From Deltaproteobacteria bacterium (GTDB lineage Bacteria; Myxococcota; Kuafuiibacteriia; Kuafuiibacteriales; Kuafuiibacteriaceae): a DNA stretch of 64,000 bases. The notes beneath the pieces were generated by a model. That model was given only the letters and a program-made list of their open reading frames with translations. It did no database searches and was not told the DNA's origin. The stretch spans positions 4,562,501 to 4,626,500 of the forward strand of contig JADJPE010000005.1 of the NCBI GenBank assembly GCA_016713425.1, written 5' to 3'. Each line of letters begins with the position of its first letter. Positions within the stretch are counted from its first letter, which is position 1. Position numbers and translations under genes: made by a program. Shown here one piece after another: positions 26,796-35,216 of the stretch.

Positions 26796-28218
26796 TCTCC
26801 ACTCCGCTCTCCGGTGTACCGAAACGCTCAGCACGTTCGGCGACGATGCCAGCCGATTGCTCCTCCAGGATGCCCGTCATGCGGCGAGACATGCTCGATA
26901 GACCCGCATGCAGGAGGACCAGCGGAATCGCGACAAAGAGGCCGATCATCGTGGTCACGAGTGCCTCGGAGATGCCGCCGGCCATCAGGCGTGGATCGCC
27001 CGTGCCGAACAACGTGATCGCTTGGAAGGTCCGGATCATACCGGTGACCGTGCCGAGGAGCCCGAGAAGAGGCGCGGATACGGCCACGATCTTGATGAGC
27101 CAGAGCGCTCGCTCGAGTCGCGCCGACTCGCGAATGATGGCTTCGTCGAGCTTCCGCTCGAGGGTCTCGACATTCATGTCGGGGCTGGTCGCGTGGATAG
27201 ATAGGATTCGACCGAGCGGATTGCTCAGGCGAGGCGTGGCGGCGCCAAGCTGACTGCGAATCTTGATGCTTGTGAAGAACAACTGAACGAAGCGAAAGAG
27301 CCCGAGAAGAAGGGCGAGGGCGCCGAGCGACATGGTCACATAGCCGACGAGGCCACCCTGTTTGACGCGTTCGTCGAAGTCGGGGGTGTCGACCAGGAGC
27401 GCGAGGATCGCGCCGCGAGACGGGTCGATGGCGAGCGCGCCAAGCTCGTCGCCCGTCTGGTGTTCGTAGGTCGCGACCGTGGCGAGGTAGGCCTCGGCGG
27501 GTTGGCGACCCAGTTCAGTCAGCTTGGCAACCTCAGGCGACCACTGAAGGTACTTGCCTTCCGAGATCGCGGTGAACGTTCCGGCGCGGATCACCTTCTG
27601 CTGGTGCTCCTCGCCGAGGGCAGAGACGACGGGTGCATCGAAGCGGACGACCTTGCCGGACTCGGTCATCTCCTCGAGGAGGACGTACCAGAGGTATTCA
27701 AGCTCGGGCATCGACGGGAGAGACTCTGTCTGCGCGAGCTTCTCGATGGGCACCGCTCGGTTCGGCTTCTCGGCGCTGATGATGGAGTTTGCGACTTGGG
27801 CACGTGTGTCGCCGGCGACTTGCCGAACGACGCCAAAAAGCTCGGCCATGCTCCCAAGACGCGTCCGCAGCGTCTCCTCGAGCTCCGTCAACTTCGTCTC
27901 ATTGCTCTGAAAACGCTGCTCGAGGACCTCCGAGGATTGCTTGAGTCGGGCAAGCTCGGTCTCAGCCTCCCGCAGCATCATCGCCTGCTTTTCCTTCGAG
28001 TTCTTGAACTCTGCTTCGCGCTTTTTGATGGCCTCGCGTTCACCGCGATAGCCTTCGCGAACCATCTCGAGGAGCGCGTCAAGCGAGTCTGCCTTCGCCC
28101 TCGAGGAAGACGAAGCGGAGGGCGCCGGCGTCGGGGCGTCCACCGGCTCCGCGCGGGCAGAAGAGAGAGGAAAGACGACCACGGCCGAGAGCGCGGCCAA
28201 CGCTGAGAAACGGCTCAT
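26782..28218 (-). CDS. TtpC-like MotA/TolQ/ExbB family protein with periplasmic coiled coil
   Basis: 478 residues. A signal peptide (FSALAALSAVVVFPLSSARA) precedes a long helical, coiled-coil periplasmic region (about 45-150, with EIREREAEFK-like heptads and VLEQRFQSNETKLTELEETL), a second domain, and then a three-segment MotA/TolQ channel (VTMSLGALALLLGLFRFVQLFF; SAPLLGLLGTVTGMIRTF; ALVTTMIGLFVAIPLVLLHAGL). This is the layout of TtpC, the extra component of TonB2 systems in Vibrio. Its ATG overlaps the DUF3450 stop by four bases, and its end overlaps exbB. Confidence 0.9.
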   Translation of the reverse strand: MSRFSALAALSAVVVFPLSSARAEPVDAPTPAPSASSSSRAKADSLDALLEMVREGYRGEREAIKKREAEFKNSKEKQAMMLREAETELARLKQSSEVLEQRFQSNETKLTELEETLRTRLGSMAELFGVVRQVAGDTRAQVANSIISAEKPNRAVPIEKLAQTESLPSMPELEYLWYVLLEEMTESGKVVRFDAPVVSALGEEHQQKVIRAGTFTAISEGKYLQWSPEVAKLTELGRQPAEAYLATVATYEHQTGDELGALAIDPSRGAILALLVDTPDFDERVKQGGLVGYVTMSLGALALLLGLFRFVQLFFTSIKIRSQLGAATPRLSNPLGRILSIHATSPDMNVETLERKLDEAIIRESARLERALWLIKIVAVSAPLLGLLGTVTGMIRTFQAITLFGTGDPRLMAGGISEALVTTMIGLFVAIPLVLLHAGLSSMSRRMTGILEEQSAGIVAERAERFGTPESGVENALA

Positions 28219-28970
28219 GACGCATCCTTTGCGAGAGGAAGGGGAATACGGAATAGATTGGGGGCTGCCTGCTTCTTGGCGATCCGAATGCCCTCACGGA
28301 CGCTTCGACGAAAGTCGGAGGACAGAGGCGCCCACGATTTCTCGTCCGCGCGCCAAACCCCGACCTCGCTCCCATCGAGCGTGAGATAAAGGAGGGCGAT
28401 TCGACCGACGCGGAGCACGTCAACCGTTCGATCGGCACCCTCGACCGCGATCTTCGTTCGGTACGTTTCCACCGTGCGGCCGTACTCATTCTCGACCTGA
28501 TATGCCTCGAGAATCAGGCGAAACTTCTCCGCCTCCGAGAGCTCGGGACGGTTCAGGGATGCACGGAGCTGGTTGACTCGGGCCGTGCGCTCCTCCGGGA
28601 GAAACGGGACGTCGAGTTTCACGAAGGCTTCGAGCGCGTCGACCATGCGGAGCATGAGTGGCGTCATTTCGCGGCCAATGGCGGTGGCTTGGTCGATGCG
28701 GCCTTGGATTTCACTGAGCTGGGTGTCCTGGGCCGCAACGAGAGACTCCACCTGTGCGTGGTAGAGGCGTAGAGATTCGACCTGCTCGAGCAGCGAGCGG
28801 TACTTGGCCGCCATTTCGGTCGTCTGGTCGCTCAGCGCGGCGACGCGCGTCTGCGACTGGGCGGCCGCTGTGTTCATCTCGACGGTGAGCTGGATGAGCT
28901 TGTCGAGGTCGCCTGCCTGCGTGATGCGGAAGGGGGCGCTCGCGGCCAGTAGGGCGAGGCCGACGCTCAT
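28215..28970 (-). CDS. DUF3450 family periplasmic protein of the TonB2 cluster
   Basis: First gene of the seven- to eight-gene TonB2 transcript. The mature part is a periplasmic helical protein with a coiled coil (LIQLTVEMNTAAAQSQTRVAAL, LLEQVESLRLYHAQVESLV) and the family block LDVPFLPEERTARVNQLRASL, followed by VENEYGRTVETYRTKI and a C-terminal beta-rich part. DUF3450 is nearly always encoded next to TtpC/ExbB/ExbD/TonB2, but its molecular role is unknown. The start is uncertain: ATG 28970 gives 251 residues with a short-charged signal peptide, while GTG 29060 or TTG 29150 would add basic residues before it; none has a good ribosome site. Confidence 0.85.
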   Translation of the reverse strand: MSVGLALLAASAPFRITQAGDLDKLIQLTVEMNTAAAQSQTRVAALSDQTTEMAAKYRSLLEQVESLRLYHAQVESLVAAQDTQLSEIQGRIDQATAIGREMTPLMLRMVDALEAFVKLDVPFLPEERTARVNQLRASLNRPELSEAEKFRLILEAYQVENEYGRTVETYRTKIAVEGADRTVDVLRVGRIALLYLTLDGSEVGVWRADEKSWAPLSSDFRRSVREGIRIAKKQAAPNLFRIPLPLAKDAS

Positions 28971-29436
28971 GAGGTGACGGACTCGAGACGACGGCGAGAA
29001 CCCGTGGAACCTCGGGCACCTGGGACCTGATTCCGTCGGGTCGACGTGATCGTTGCTCACGCGAATGTAACGCACGCGATGGCGCGCACTTTGGGATTCC
29101 ATCAGCGGCAGTGAATGCGGTGTGCGCAGGTGACGTGTCAAGAACGCCAAGTGACCGATAGAAGAACCTTTGGTGGCGTCTGAAGACGTCCTCCGCCTCG
29201 TCTTCGGCGCGTGTTAGGGCCGATTTCCGCGAGCCCAAGCCGTTGCGATGAGGGACTCAGCATCGAGGCGCAAGGTGGTCTGCTCGATCGTTGGCGCGTG
29301 CGACGCGCGTCGTCGATCGACCGTCCGTCGAAGTGCGCCGACAGAATTCGGGGCGCAACCTGGTTTTTGCCGCCTCCGGTTGCCGGTTGCCGCGGGCGGT
29401 CATGTCGCGTTGGATCGTTCGGTCGTGCGCGTGTTC
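28971..29436. other. Divergent region between the TonB2 operon and the RCC1 lipoprotein
   Basis: About 470 bases, part of which may belong to either gene because both starts are uncertain. The promoter of the TonB2 operon must lie here. I do not see a Fur-type palindrome or a clear -10/-35 pair. Confidence 0.5.
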
Positions 29437-30930
29437 ATGGCTCTCATCCGTCTGGATCTCATCCGTCGTCTGGATCTCATCCATCAGTCATCTTGGTTCC
29501 GTGCTTCGCAGCTCTGGGCCTGGTCGGTGGCGGTGCTCTTCGGCGCGCATGGGGCCGTCGGCTGTGGCGGGAGTGAGGCGGGCGAGATCTGCGCGCGCCT
29601 CATCGAGACGTCGTGCCGTTGTGCGGATGGCGCGCCCGGCGTGGTCGAGGTCTGCGACGGTGTGGAGCGCACGGCCTGTGTTTGTGAGGGCGTCGCGGAC
29701 GCCGGGATTTCCGGTGACGGCGATGGTGGTGGCGGTCGCTCGCAGGTTGATGGTGCAGTAGACGCCGCCGGGCCCGAGGGTCCCGGGCGGCCCTGCCTGG
29801 GAGATGGACAAGGCGCCTGCGCGATCGTCGGCGTCGCGGCGGGTCGTGGCCACACCTGCGTCTGGCGAGAGGGGGGCGAGATCGACTGTTTTGGGGACAA
29901 CACGTCCTTGCAGCTCGGGCGGATCTCCGCGGGCACGCGCGATCGGAGTGATGAACTGGAGGGCGAGGGCTCATCGTCGGGCGACGTCCAGCCGGTCGAA
30001 GGGATCGTGGGCGATGTCGCTGAGGTCGCGGCCGGCCTCGACTACGCCTGCGCGCGAACGAAGCAAGGCGAGGTGTGGTGCTGGGGAGGCCAAGCTGATC
30101 AAGCGGGTTTGCCCAGTCGTGTCCTCGGGATCACGGACGCGACGGACTTGGTCGTGGGTCGCGGGCATGCGTGCGTCATCACCAAGAGCCATGGCGCGTC
30201 GTGCTGGGGTGATAACAGCGCCGGGCAGCTTGGTCTTGGGGCGGATTTGGCCGCGAAGACCTTTCTGCCGCAGCCGAAGCGCGTGCGCATCGTCGAAGAT
30301 CTGGACGCCATCGCGCTCGGTCGCGGATTCTCTTGTGGCCTCGTGGAGGGACGGGTCTCGTGCTGGGGGCAGGGCGATCGCGGGCAGCTCGGCGACGGTC
30401 GCGCACACCCGGAGCCTTCGCGTGTTGCCGTGTCCGTCGTGTTCCCGAGAGACGTCAAGGTGCGATCGATGGTCGCGGGTGAGGCGCATGTCTGTGCGCT
30501 CGTCGAGCACGGCGCCGTGTGGTGCTGGGGCGAAAATACGCAAGGGCAGTTAGGGCTCGACAGCTCGATCGCGATGCGTGCCGCGCCGACGGTCGTTCTC
30601 GAGACGCGAACCCAGGAACCGCTGATCGTGGACCGCTCGCTGACGGCAGGCGCCGACCACACCTGCGCTGCAGACCGCACCGGGTCGGTGTATTGTTGGG
30701 GCGCCGCGCGTGCGCTGTGTGGTGAAGATCCGGCCAAGCCCGTCCCTGCGCGCGCCTTTCACTGGTACGGCGTCTCGGCGAGGCAGGTTGTGGCCGGCGA
30801 CCACCACACCTGTGCGCTCCGGCGAGATGGCCGCGTTCACTGTCACGGCGCGAACGATATGGGCCAAAGCATGCCGACCGAATTGGGCGAGGTCTGCGAA
30901 CATGAGGAGCCCGTAAGCGTCGTCCCGTAG
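29437..30930 (+). CDS. Lipoprotein with RCC1 (alpha-tubulin-suppressor-like) repeats
   Basis: About 497 residues from ATG 29437; the open frame begins at 29248 and the start is not decided by a clear ribosome site. A hydrophobic segment ends in GAHGAVGC, a lipobox. A short Cys-rich stretch and a Gly/Asp linker follow, then about seven RCC1-type repeats, each with a core like GRGHACVITKSHGASCWGD or GEAHVCALVEHGAVWCWG and the GQLGLG turn. They would form a seven-bladed propeller. Each blade has paired Cys residues, which suggests disulfide-stabilised blades at the cell surface. Such proteins are abundant in Myxococcota; ligands are unknown. Confidence 0.86.
   Translation: MALIRLDLIRRLDLIHQSSWFRASQLWAWSVAVLFGAHGAVGCGGSEAGEICARLIETSCRCADGAPGVVEVCDGVERTACVCEGVADAGISGDGDGGGGRSQVDGAVDAAGPEGPGRPCLGDGQGACAIVGVAAGRGHTCVWREGGEIDCFGDNTSLQLGRISAGTRDRSDELEGEGSSSGDVQPVEGIVGDVAEVAAGLDYACARTKQGEVWCWGGQADQAGLPSRVLGITDATDLVVGRGHACVITKSHGASCWGDNSAGQLGLGADLAAKTFLPQPKRVRIVEDLDAIALGRGFSCGLVEGRVSCWGQGDRGQLGDGRAHPEPSRVAVSVVFPRDVKVRSMVAGEAHVCALVEHGAVWCWGENTQGQLGLDSSIAMRAAPTVVLETRTQEPLIVDRSLTAGADHTCAADRTGSVYCWGAARALCGEDPAKPVPARAFHWYGVSARQVVAGDHHTCALRRDGRVHCHGANDMGQSMPTELGEVCEHEEPVSVVP
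29451..29482 (+). repeat. 18-bp direct repeat in the signal region of the RCC1 gene
   Basis: tctggatctcatcc recurs with an 18-bp period and duplicates Ile-Arg-Leu-Asp-Leu ahead of the hydrophobic segment. Confidence 0.85.
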
Positions 30931-30996
30931 CTTGGGTTTGGCGCTCAGCGGCCCCCGTCCGAACGCGGCGGCGACTCGATGGAGACATCAACGAGC

Positions 30997-31033
30997 GGGT
31001 TGCCTTCCCCACCGGGTTGCCTTCCCCACCGGG
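30997..31033 (+). repeat. 17-bp tandem repeat between convergent genes
   Basis: Two exact copies of gggttgccttccccacc and three further bases. It lies in the 143-base gap between the RCC1 gene and folA, where no frame constrains the unit length. Confidence 0.95.
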
Positions 31034-31073
31034 CCGTCTGGCGGTATCGGCTTCGTGACCTCCCAGAGCGACT

Positions 31074-31619
31074 TCATGCCCTCCGGATGAAGATCTGCCG
31101 CTCCAGGCGGGCATCGTCTTCGTGGCGCGTGCGCGGGTTTGCGGTCCACAAAGTCAGGTCGATCGACGGAAAGTAGACGGCGTTTTCGTCGTCGATGGAT
31201 TCGGGGACGTAGGTGATGTCGATTCGGTTGGCGAAGGCCATGGCCTCTTCATAGACGCGCGCACCGCCGATAAACCACACGTCGCCGGTGGCGGCCTCGA
31301 GGGCGTCAGGCAAGGATGTGAAGGTCTCGACGGCGGGCCCGTGCATCGCCTCGGGCGGCTCCATTGCGCCTGGGTCGAGTGGGCGATGGGTGATCACGAT
31401 GTTCCGGCGACCGACGAGTGGCTTCTTCGGGAGCGAATCCCACGTGTTCCGCCCCATGATCACCGTGGTGCCGAGCGTGAGCTTCTTGAATCGTCTGAGA
31501 TCAGCGGGGTAGTGCCAGGGAAGCCTGCCGCAGACGCCCATGACGCGATTTCTTGCGATGGCCACGATGATCCCGCGCAAGGGGGCATCGACGTCGCGCC
31601 GGATGTTCGTGTTGCTCAA
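31074..31619 (-). CDS. folA: Dihydrofolate reductase
   Basis: 181 residues. It reduces dihydrofolate to tetrahydrofolate with NADPH, regenerating the folate that thymidylate synthase oxidises. Landmarks: GIIVAIARNRVMGVCGRLPWH (N-terminal strand and substrate loop), YPADLRRFKKLTLG (with the folate-site Asp), TVIMGRNTWDSLP, and VWFIGGARVYEEAM (NADPH site). The TTG start at 31619 overlaps the thyA TGA (TTGA) and has AAGGTGG upstream; the longer open frame would run deep into thyA. The thyA-folA pair is a standard operon. Confidence 0.92.
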   Translation of the reverse strand: MSNTNIRRDVDAPLRGIIVAIARNRVMGVCGRLPWHYPADLRRFKKLTLGTTVIMGRNTWDSLPKKPLVGRRNIVITHRPLDPGAMEPPEAMHGPAVETFTSLPDALEAATGDVWFIGGARVYEEAMAFANRIDITYVPESIDDENAVYFPSIDLTLWTANPRTRHEDDARLERQIFIRRA

Positions 31620-32503
31620 ACCGCCACCTTGAAGCGGATCGCAGGATGCGGGTCGTAGCCCGTCAACTCGAAATGGCGCATGAGGGCCTCGGTTTCGGTC
31701 TCGTCGCGGGCCAGCGTCAAGAGATCTTCGAGCTTCTGGATGGAGGGCGCGATGCGGAGGTGAGGGCGCGGACGCGGCTCGCGTTGGCATTGGAGCTCAA
31801 GGCCCGGCACATGGTCGTGCTCGGCCATCGAACCATCGGGCTTCTTGGTATAGATATGCGCGTCGACCAACGTGTGGGCCAGGATTCCCGGGCGGATTGA
31901 GCTGAAACGTCCAACGAGTTCCAAGATGAAGGCGTAGCCTGCGATGTTGTAGGGAACGCCTAGGGCGATGTCACAGCTTCGCTGCGTGAGATGGAGGCAA
32001 AGCATCGGTTCTCCTCGCTCATCCATCTGAACGTTGAAGATGAAGAGAAGATGACAAGGCGGGAGCGCACTTTGCTGCGCGTTGCCCGGGGCCCATGCCG
32101 AAATGACGAGGCGTCGGCTCATGGGATTCCGCGCAAGCTCGCTCAGCACCCAACGAAGCTGGTCGTTGAAGGCCGGCGCACCGGCGTCGTCGTGAACGGG
32201 AAATTGACGCCAGAAGTTGCCGTAGGCACTGGGCACGTGTCCGGATTCATTCGCCCAATGATCCCAAAAACGGCAGCCATGGCGTCTCAATAGGCCGATG
32301 TGTGTCTCGCCGGAGAGGAACCAAAGATTCTCGACGACGATGTTCTTCCAGGAGATCTCTTTCGTGGTGAGGAGAGGAAAGCCTTCGCGAAGGTCGATCT
32401 CGTAGTTGATATTGAACGTCGAGAGCGTGTCGACACCCGTCCGGTTTTCCTTTCGTCGTCCGCTTCGCAGGGCTTCTCGGACCACGTTCAGGTAGACGTC
32501 CAT
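31616..32503 (-). CDS. thyA: Thymidylate synthase
   Basis: 295 residues. It methylates dUMP to dTMP using methylene-tetrahydrofolate. The catalytic Cys is C150 in SALPPCHLLFIF; other landmarks are the N-terminal RTGVDTLSTFN, FWRQFPVHDD (longer than in E. coli), QRSCDIALGVPYNIAGYAF and AHTLVDAHIYTKKPDG. It forms a translationally coupled operon with folA. The 160 bases upstream carry degenerate agatcc/tcgatc hexamers before the M23 peptidase gene ends. Confidence 0.94.
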   Translation of the reverse strand: MDVYLNVVREALRSGRRKENRTGVDTLSTFNINYEIDLREGFPLLTTKEISWKNIVVENLWFLSGETHIGLLRRHGCRFWDHWANESGHVPSAYGNFWRQFPVHDDAGAPAFNDQLRWVLSELARNPMSRRLVISAWAPGNAQQSALPPCHLLFIFNVQMDERGEPMLCLHLTQRSCDIALGVPYNIAGYAFILELVGRFSSIRPGILAHTLVDAHIYTKKPDGSMAEHDHVPGLELQCQREPRPRPHLRIAPSIQKLEDLLTLARDETETEALMRHFELTGYDPHPAIRFKVAV

Positions 32504-32664
32504 GGAGTGCTTCCATAAGCTTCTCGGACGCTTGGTTCAAGCCGTCAATCGACTCGATCCCGAGGTCGTCCCCGATTCCGTTCCGTTCCAGATCCAGATC
32601 CAGATCTCGATCTCGGTCTCGATCCGGTCTCGATGCGGTGTCGATGCGATGATTCAGCGAAGCG

Positions 32665-34185
32665 TCAGGTTCCTGAAACCCCGGGCGGGACGACCGCGAA
32701 TAGGCGCGAGGAGGGGTCGAGCAGGTTGAGGAGCTCCGCCGCGTGCGCGGTGAATCGTTCTCGGTCGGCCGCGGTATCCAGAGGGGCAGCGGCCGGGGCA
32801 GAGATCGACAGAGGGTTGACGTGCTCTCCGTCGACGACGGTTTCGAAGTGAAGGTGCGGGCCCGTCGCAAGGCCCGACTGACCCACGAAGCCGATGATCT
32901 CTCCAGCTTCGACTTCATCGCCGTCGTGCAAAGTACGAACGAAGCGCTCCATGTGCGCGCATCGCGTAACCAAGCCGTTGGCGTGCTGCAGCGCGATGAG
33001 CCGCCCAAAGTTCGGATGCATGCGCTGGAAGAGAACCTTCCCATCGAGGACCGCCACGATCGGGGTCCCGCGCGGCGCGGCGTAGTCGACGCCTTGATGG
33101 GCGCGGGTGAAGCCCAAGATCGGATGACGCCGAAGACCATAGCCCGACGTGATGACCGCCAGCCGGATCGGCGAAGGGAGGTCGTGGAGTGGAAGCGCGT
33201 GGCCGCCGTCGTCGTAGTAGCCGGCATGACCGGCGGTGTCCTGATAGTAGAAGGAACGAAATATCGGCTGGTTTCGGCGATTGTATTGCGCGGCTAGAAT
33301 CTTTCCATAGCGATAAAACTCTCCACCGATCCGCTTCTTCTCGACCAGAATGCGGAACGTATCGGTGGGTTCGGCGTGGGCCAGGAGATCGGGATCCGCC
33401 GCGAACAACTCGGCCATGATCAGCGCGAGCGCCGGCCGTTCACCCACATTCTGCATGCCGTCGAAGAGCGATGCCTGGACCTCGCCCGTCACGAGATCGA
33501 TGTCGGTCGTCATCTCAAGCGGGTGAACTTTGACTGCGAACGTCCCGTTGTCTTGCCGCTCCGCGCAGTATTCGATGTTCGCGTCCCGGTAGCGAGCCCA
33601 GGCGAGGCGGCGGCGATCGTCGAATTTCACACGTACATGCTCGCCGACATCGAGCTCGGGTCCAGTGCGGCTGCGTTGGAGCGCGGTCGCGGCGCGCCGC
33701 AAGGCGGTGCCGCGAACGCCAAGACGGCGCAGGGCGGACCAGATGTTGTCGTCAGGATAGACCGGCGTTTCGCGAATTTGGCGATCGTCGACGGCGCCGA
33801 TGCAGTGTCCGATAAGAGCGCGCCCGAAGTCGCCATCCTCCGCGAAATCCGCGAAGGGCACAGCCGCGCCGTCGCTCGGTCCCCCTTCGATCGCGCGTCG
33901 AATAGGACTCCGGGGCCCGGGTGTACCTCGGCGCGCGCTTCGGGTGGCGTCGCTTGGGGACAAAACACGTTGGGTCGAGTTGTCTCGGGCGGCGTGACCT
34001 CGGGCAGAATGGGCTGGGGTCGCAGCGCGTGCGCTCTCCGCCCCGAAGAGGACGCCGAGGCTCGCGAGGCTCAAGACCAAGAAGGAGACGCCGAAGAAGG
34101 AGTCGCCGAAGAAGGAGACGCCGAATCGGCAGGCCAGGCCCGAGCGTTTCGGCGCGGGGGACCATATGGCTGGGCGACGCTTCAT
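32665..34185 (-). CDS. M23 family metallopeptidase (LytM/MepM-type cell-wall endopeptidase)
   Basis: 506 residues from ATG 34185. A repeat-derived signal segment (GVSFFGDSFFGVSFLVLSLAS) leads to an export signal ending ESARAAT. After a spacer come an OapA/LysM-type N-domain (TPVYPDDNIWSALRRLGV to MQNVGERPAL) and the M23 domain: the zinc ligands are H and D of RAHQGVDYAAPRGTPI and the second His pair in GPHLHFETVVDG. Expected role: cutting peptidoglycan cross-links in the periplasm. The frame is open upstream to 34905 but is Arg/Pro-rich and opposite the PilZ gene. No clear ribosome site precedes ATG 34185, so the start is moderately sure. Confidence 0.9.
   Translation of the reverse strand: MKRRPAIWSPAPKRSGLACRFGVSFFGDSFFGVSFLVLSLASLGVLFGAESARAATPAHSARGHAARDNSTQRVLSPSDATRSARRGTPGPRSPIRRAIEGGPSDGAAVPFADFAEDGDFGRALIGHCIGAVDDRQIRETPVYPDDNIWSALRRLGVRGTALRRAATALQRSRTGPELDVGEHVRVKFDDRRRLAWARYRDANIEYCAERQDNGTFAVKVHPLEMTTDIDLVTGEVQASLFDGMQNVGERPALALIMAELFAADPDLLAHAEPTDTFRILVEKKRIGGEFYRYGKILAAQYNRRNQPIFRSFYYQDTAGHAGYYDDGGHALPLHDLPSPIRLAVITSGYGLRRHPILGFTRAHQGVDYAAPRGTPIVAVLDGKVLFQRMHPNFGRLIALQHANGLVTRCAHMERFVRTLHDGDEVEAGEIIGFVGQSGLATGPHLHFETVVDGEHVNPLSISAPAAAPLDTAADRERFTAHAAELLNLLDPSSRLFAVVPPGVSGT
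34081..34125 (-). repeat. 15-bp tandem repeat in the signal segment of the M23 peptidase
   Basis: Three copies of gaaggagacgccgaa (middle copy has agt) encode repeated Phe-Gly-Val/Asp-Ser-Phe and lengthen the hydrophobic signal. Confidence 0.95.
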
Positions 34186-34488
34186 GGCTTGATGCGGACA
34201 ACCTAGATCGATCCCGATGGGAGAACCAAGCAAAAGGCGCGTTCGCGGCGGATTGATCGGGGTGAGCGCCTCGGCCTTTCTTCCGATTTTCTCATCATGG
34301 CCAGTCGGCCCCCGTTTGCGCGTCCACTGCGCGTCCACTGCGCGTCCACTGCGTGTCGACTGCGTGCGCACTGGGTGCCCGATTTTTTTTGCGGCTGCGC
34401 GCGCCAGGCGGCACGCTCGGCGCCTCGAGGGTTTGGGACTTGCGCAGCATGTCCTGCGATGCGACATCGCAGCCGGACTCGAGGTTCG
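34186..34488. other. Divergent gap between the M23 peptidase and PilZ genes
   Basis: 303 bases with no supported gene. It contains the 11-bp repeat at 34318-34372 and an AT-rich run (gatttttttt) at about 34380-34390 that could melt easily. Confidence 0.6.
34318..34372 (+). repeat. 11-bp tandem repeat, intergenic
   Basis: Three exact copies of gcgcgtccact are followed by two diverged copies. The unit is not a multiple of three. Confidence 0.95.
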
Positions 34489-35100
34489 ATGAGCACCGAA
34501 CGTAGGCGTCATCCTCGCTATCCGCTCGAGCTTCCGGTCGAGTGGATGCGTGTTCGAGGTCGCGCGAGGATGCATACGGAAGATGTCAGCGCGTCTGGGA
34601 TGTTCCTTCGGACCGACGAGGAGATTCCGCTCCGGCAGCTCGTCAAGCTTCGTGTCCCGATGCCCTCCGGCGACCCGCGCGGTCCCGCGTCGAGCGAAGT
34701 GTGTGCGGTCGCGGTGCATCGGAGCCCCGGGCGGGGGATTGGCGTTCAGTTCTTTGGCCTCGACGCACCTGGATTGCGCCGCTGGAGGGGATGGATCGGG
34801 CGCGCGTGGGACGCGACGGTTCGCTACCGTCCGCTCACCATCGGTGCGTTGCTTCGAGCGCTGGCCGATCGAGCGATCGTCTCCCCGTTCGATGGGCGGC
34901 TCCAACCGAAAGCGATCGTTTCGCTAGAGACGATTCACCCCGAGACCGGTCGGAGCCTCGTCCTCGAGGCAAGGGTTGAGGCGACCCTGTCTCAAGGGGA
35001 GACCCCCGGTGTCTCGCTGGTGCGCCTCGCGCTCGATGAACGAGGGTGGCGAGCGCTCGAGCGCTTCTTGGATGAGGAAATCCCGATCGCGCTCGACTGA
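34489..35100 (+). CDS. PilZ-domain protein (c-di-GMP receptor candidate)
   Basis: 203 residues from ATG 34489, with GAGG four bases upstream. The N-terminal PilZ domain has both parts of the c-di-GMP site: ERRRHPRYPLELPVEW (RxxxR) and EDVSASGMFLRT (D-x-S-x-x-G). It ends at about residue 95 with GRGIGVQFFGLDA. The second half (about 110-203) is a helical/beta region without a motif I know. In myxobacteria PilZ proteins act in motility, development and surface polysaccharide control; the output of this one is unknown. Confidence 0.88.
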   Translation: MSTERRRHPRYPLELPVEWMRVRGRARMHTEDVSASGMFLRTDEEIPLRQLVKLRVPMPSGDPRGPASSEVCAVAVHRSPGRGIGVQFFGLDAPGLRRWRGWIGRAWDATVRYRPLTIGALLRALADRAIVSPFDGRLQPKAIVSLETIHPETGRSLVLEARVEATLSQGETPGVSLVRLALDERGWRALERFLDEEIPIALD

Positions 35101-35216
35101 ATTCGTGCGGGAAGGGCGCTTTCGGGACGGTCTGCGCGGGTGGACGTCTGGTGGTCTCCGGTCCGGGGGCAGGAGTTGTTTGGTACAGGGAACCTCCGGT
35201 ACGCTGTCCTTCTGGC

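Noticed and set aside
32247..33227. 326-codon minus-strand frame spanning the thyA start and the M23 domain
   Set aside because: It is a frame-shifted shadow of the M23 peptidase and crosses the thyA start; composition is Ser/Arg-rich without domains.
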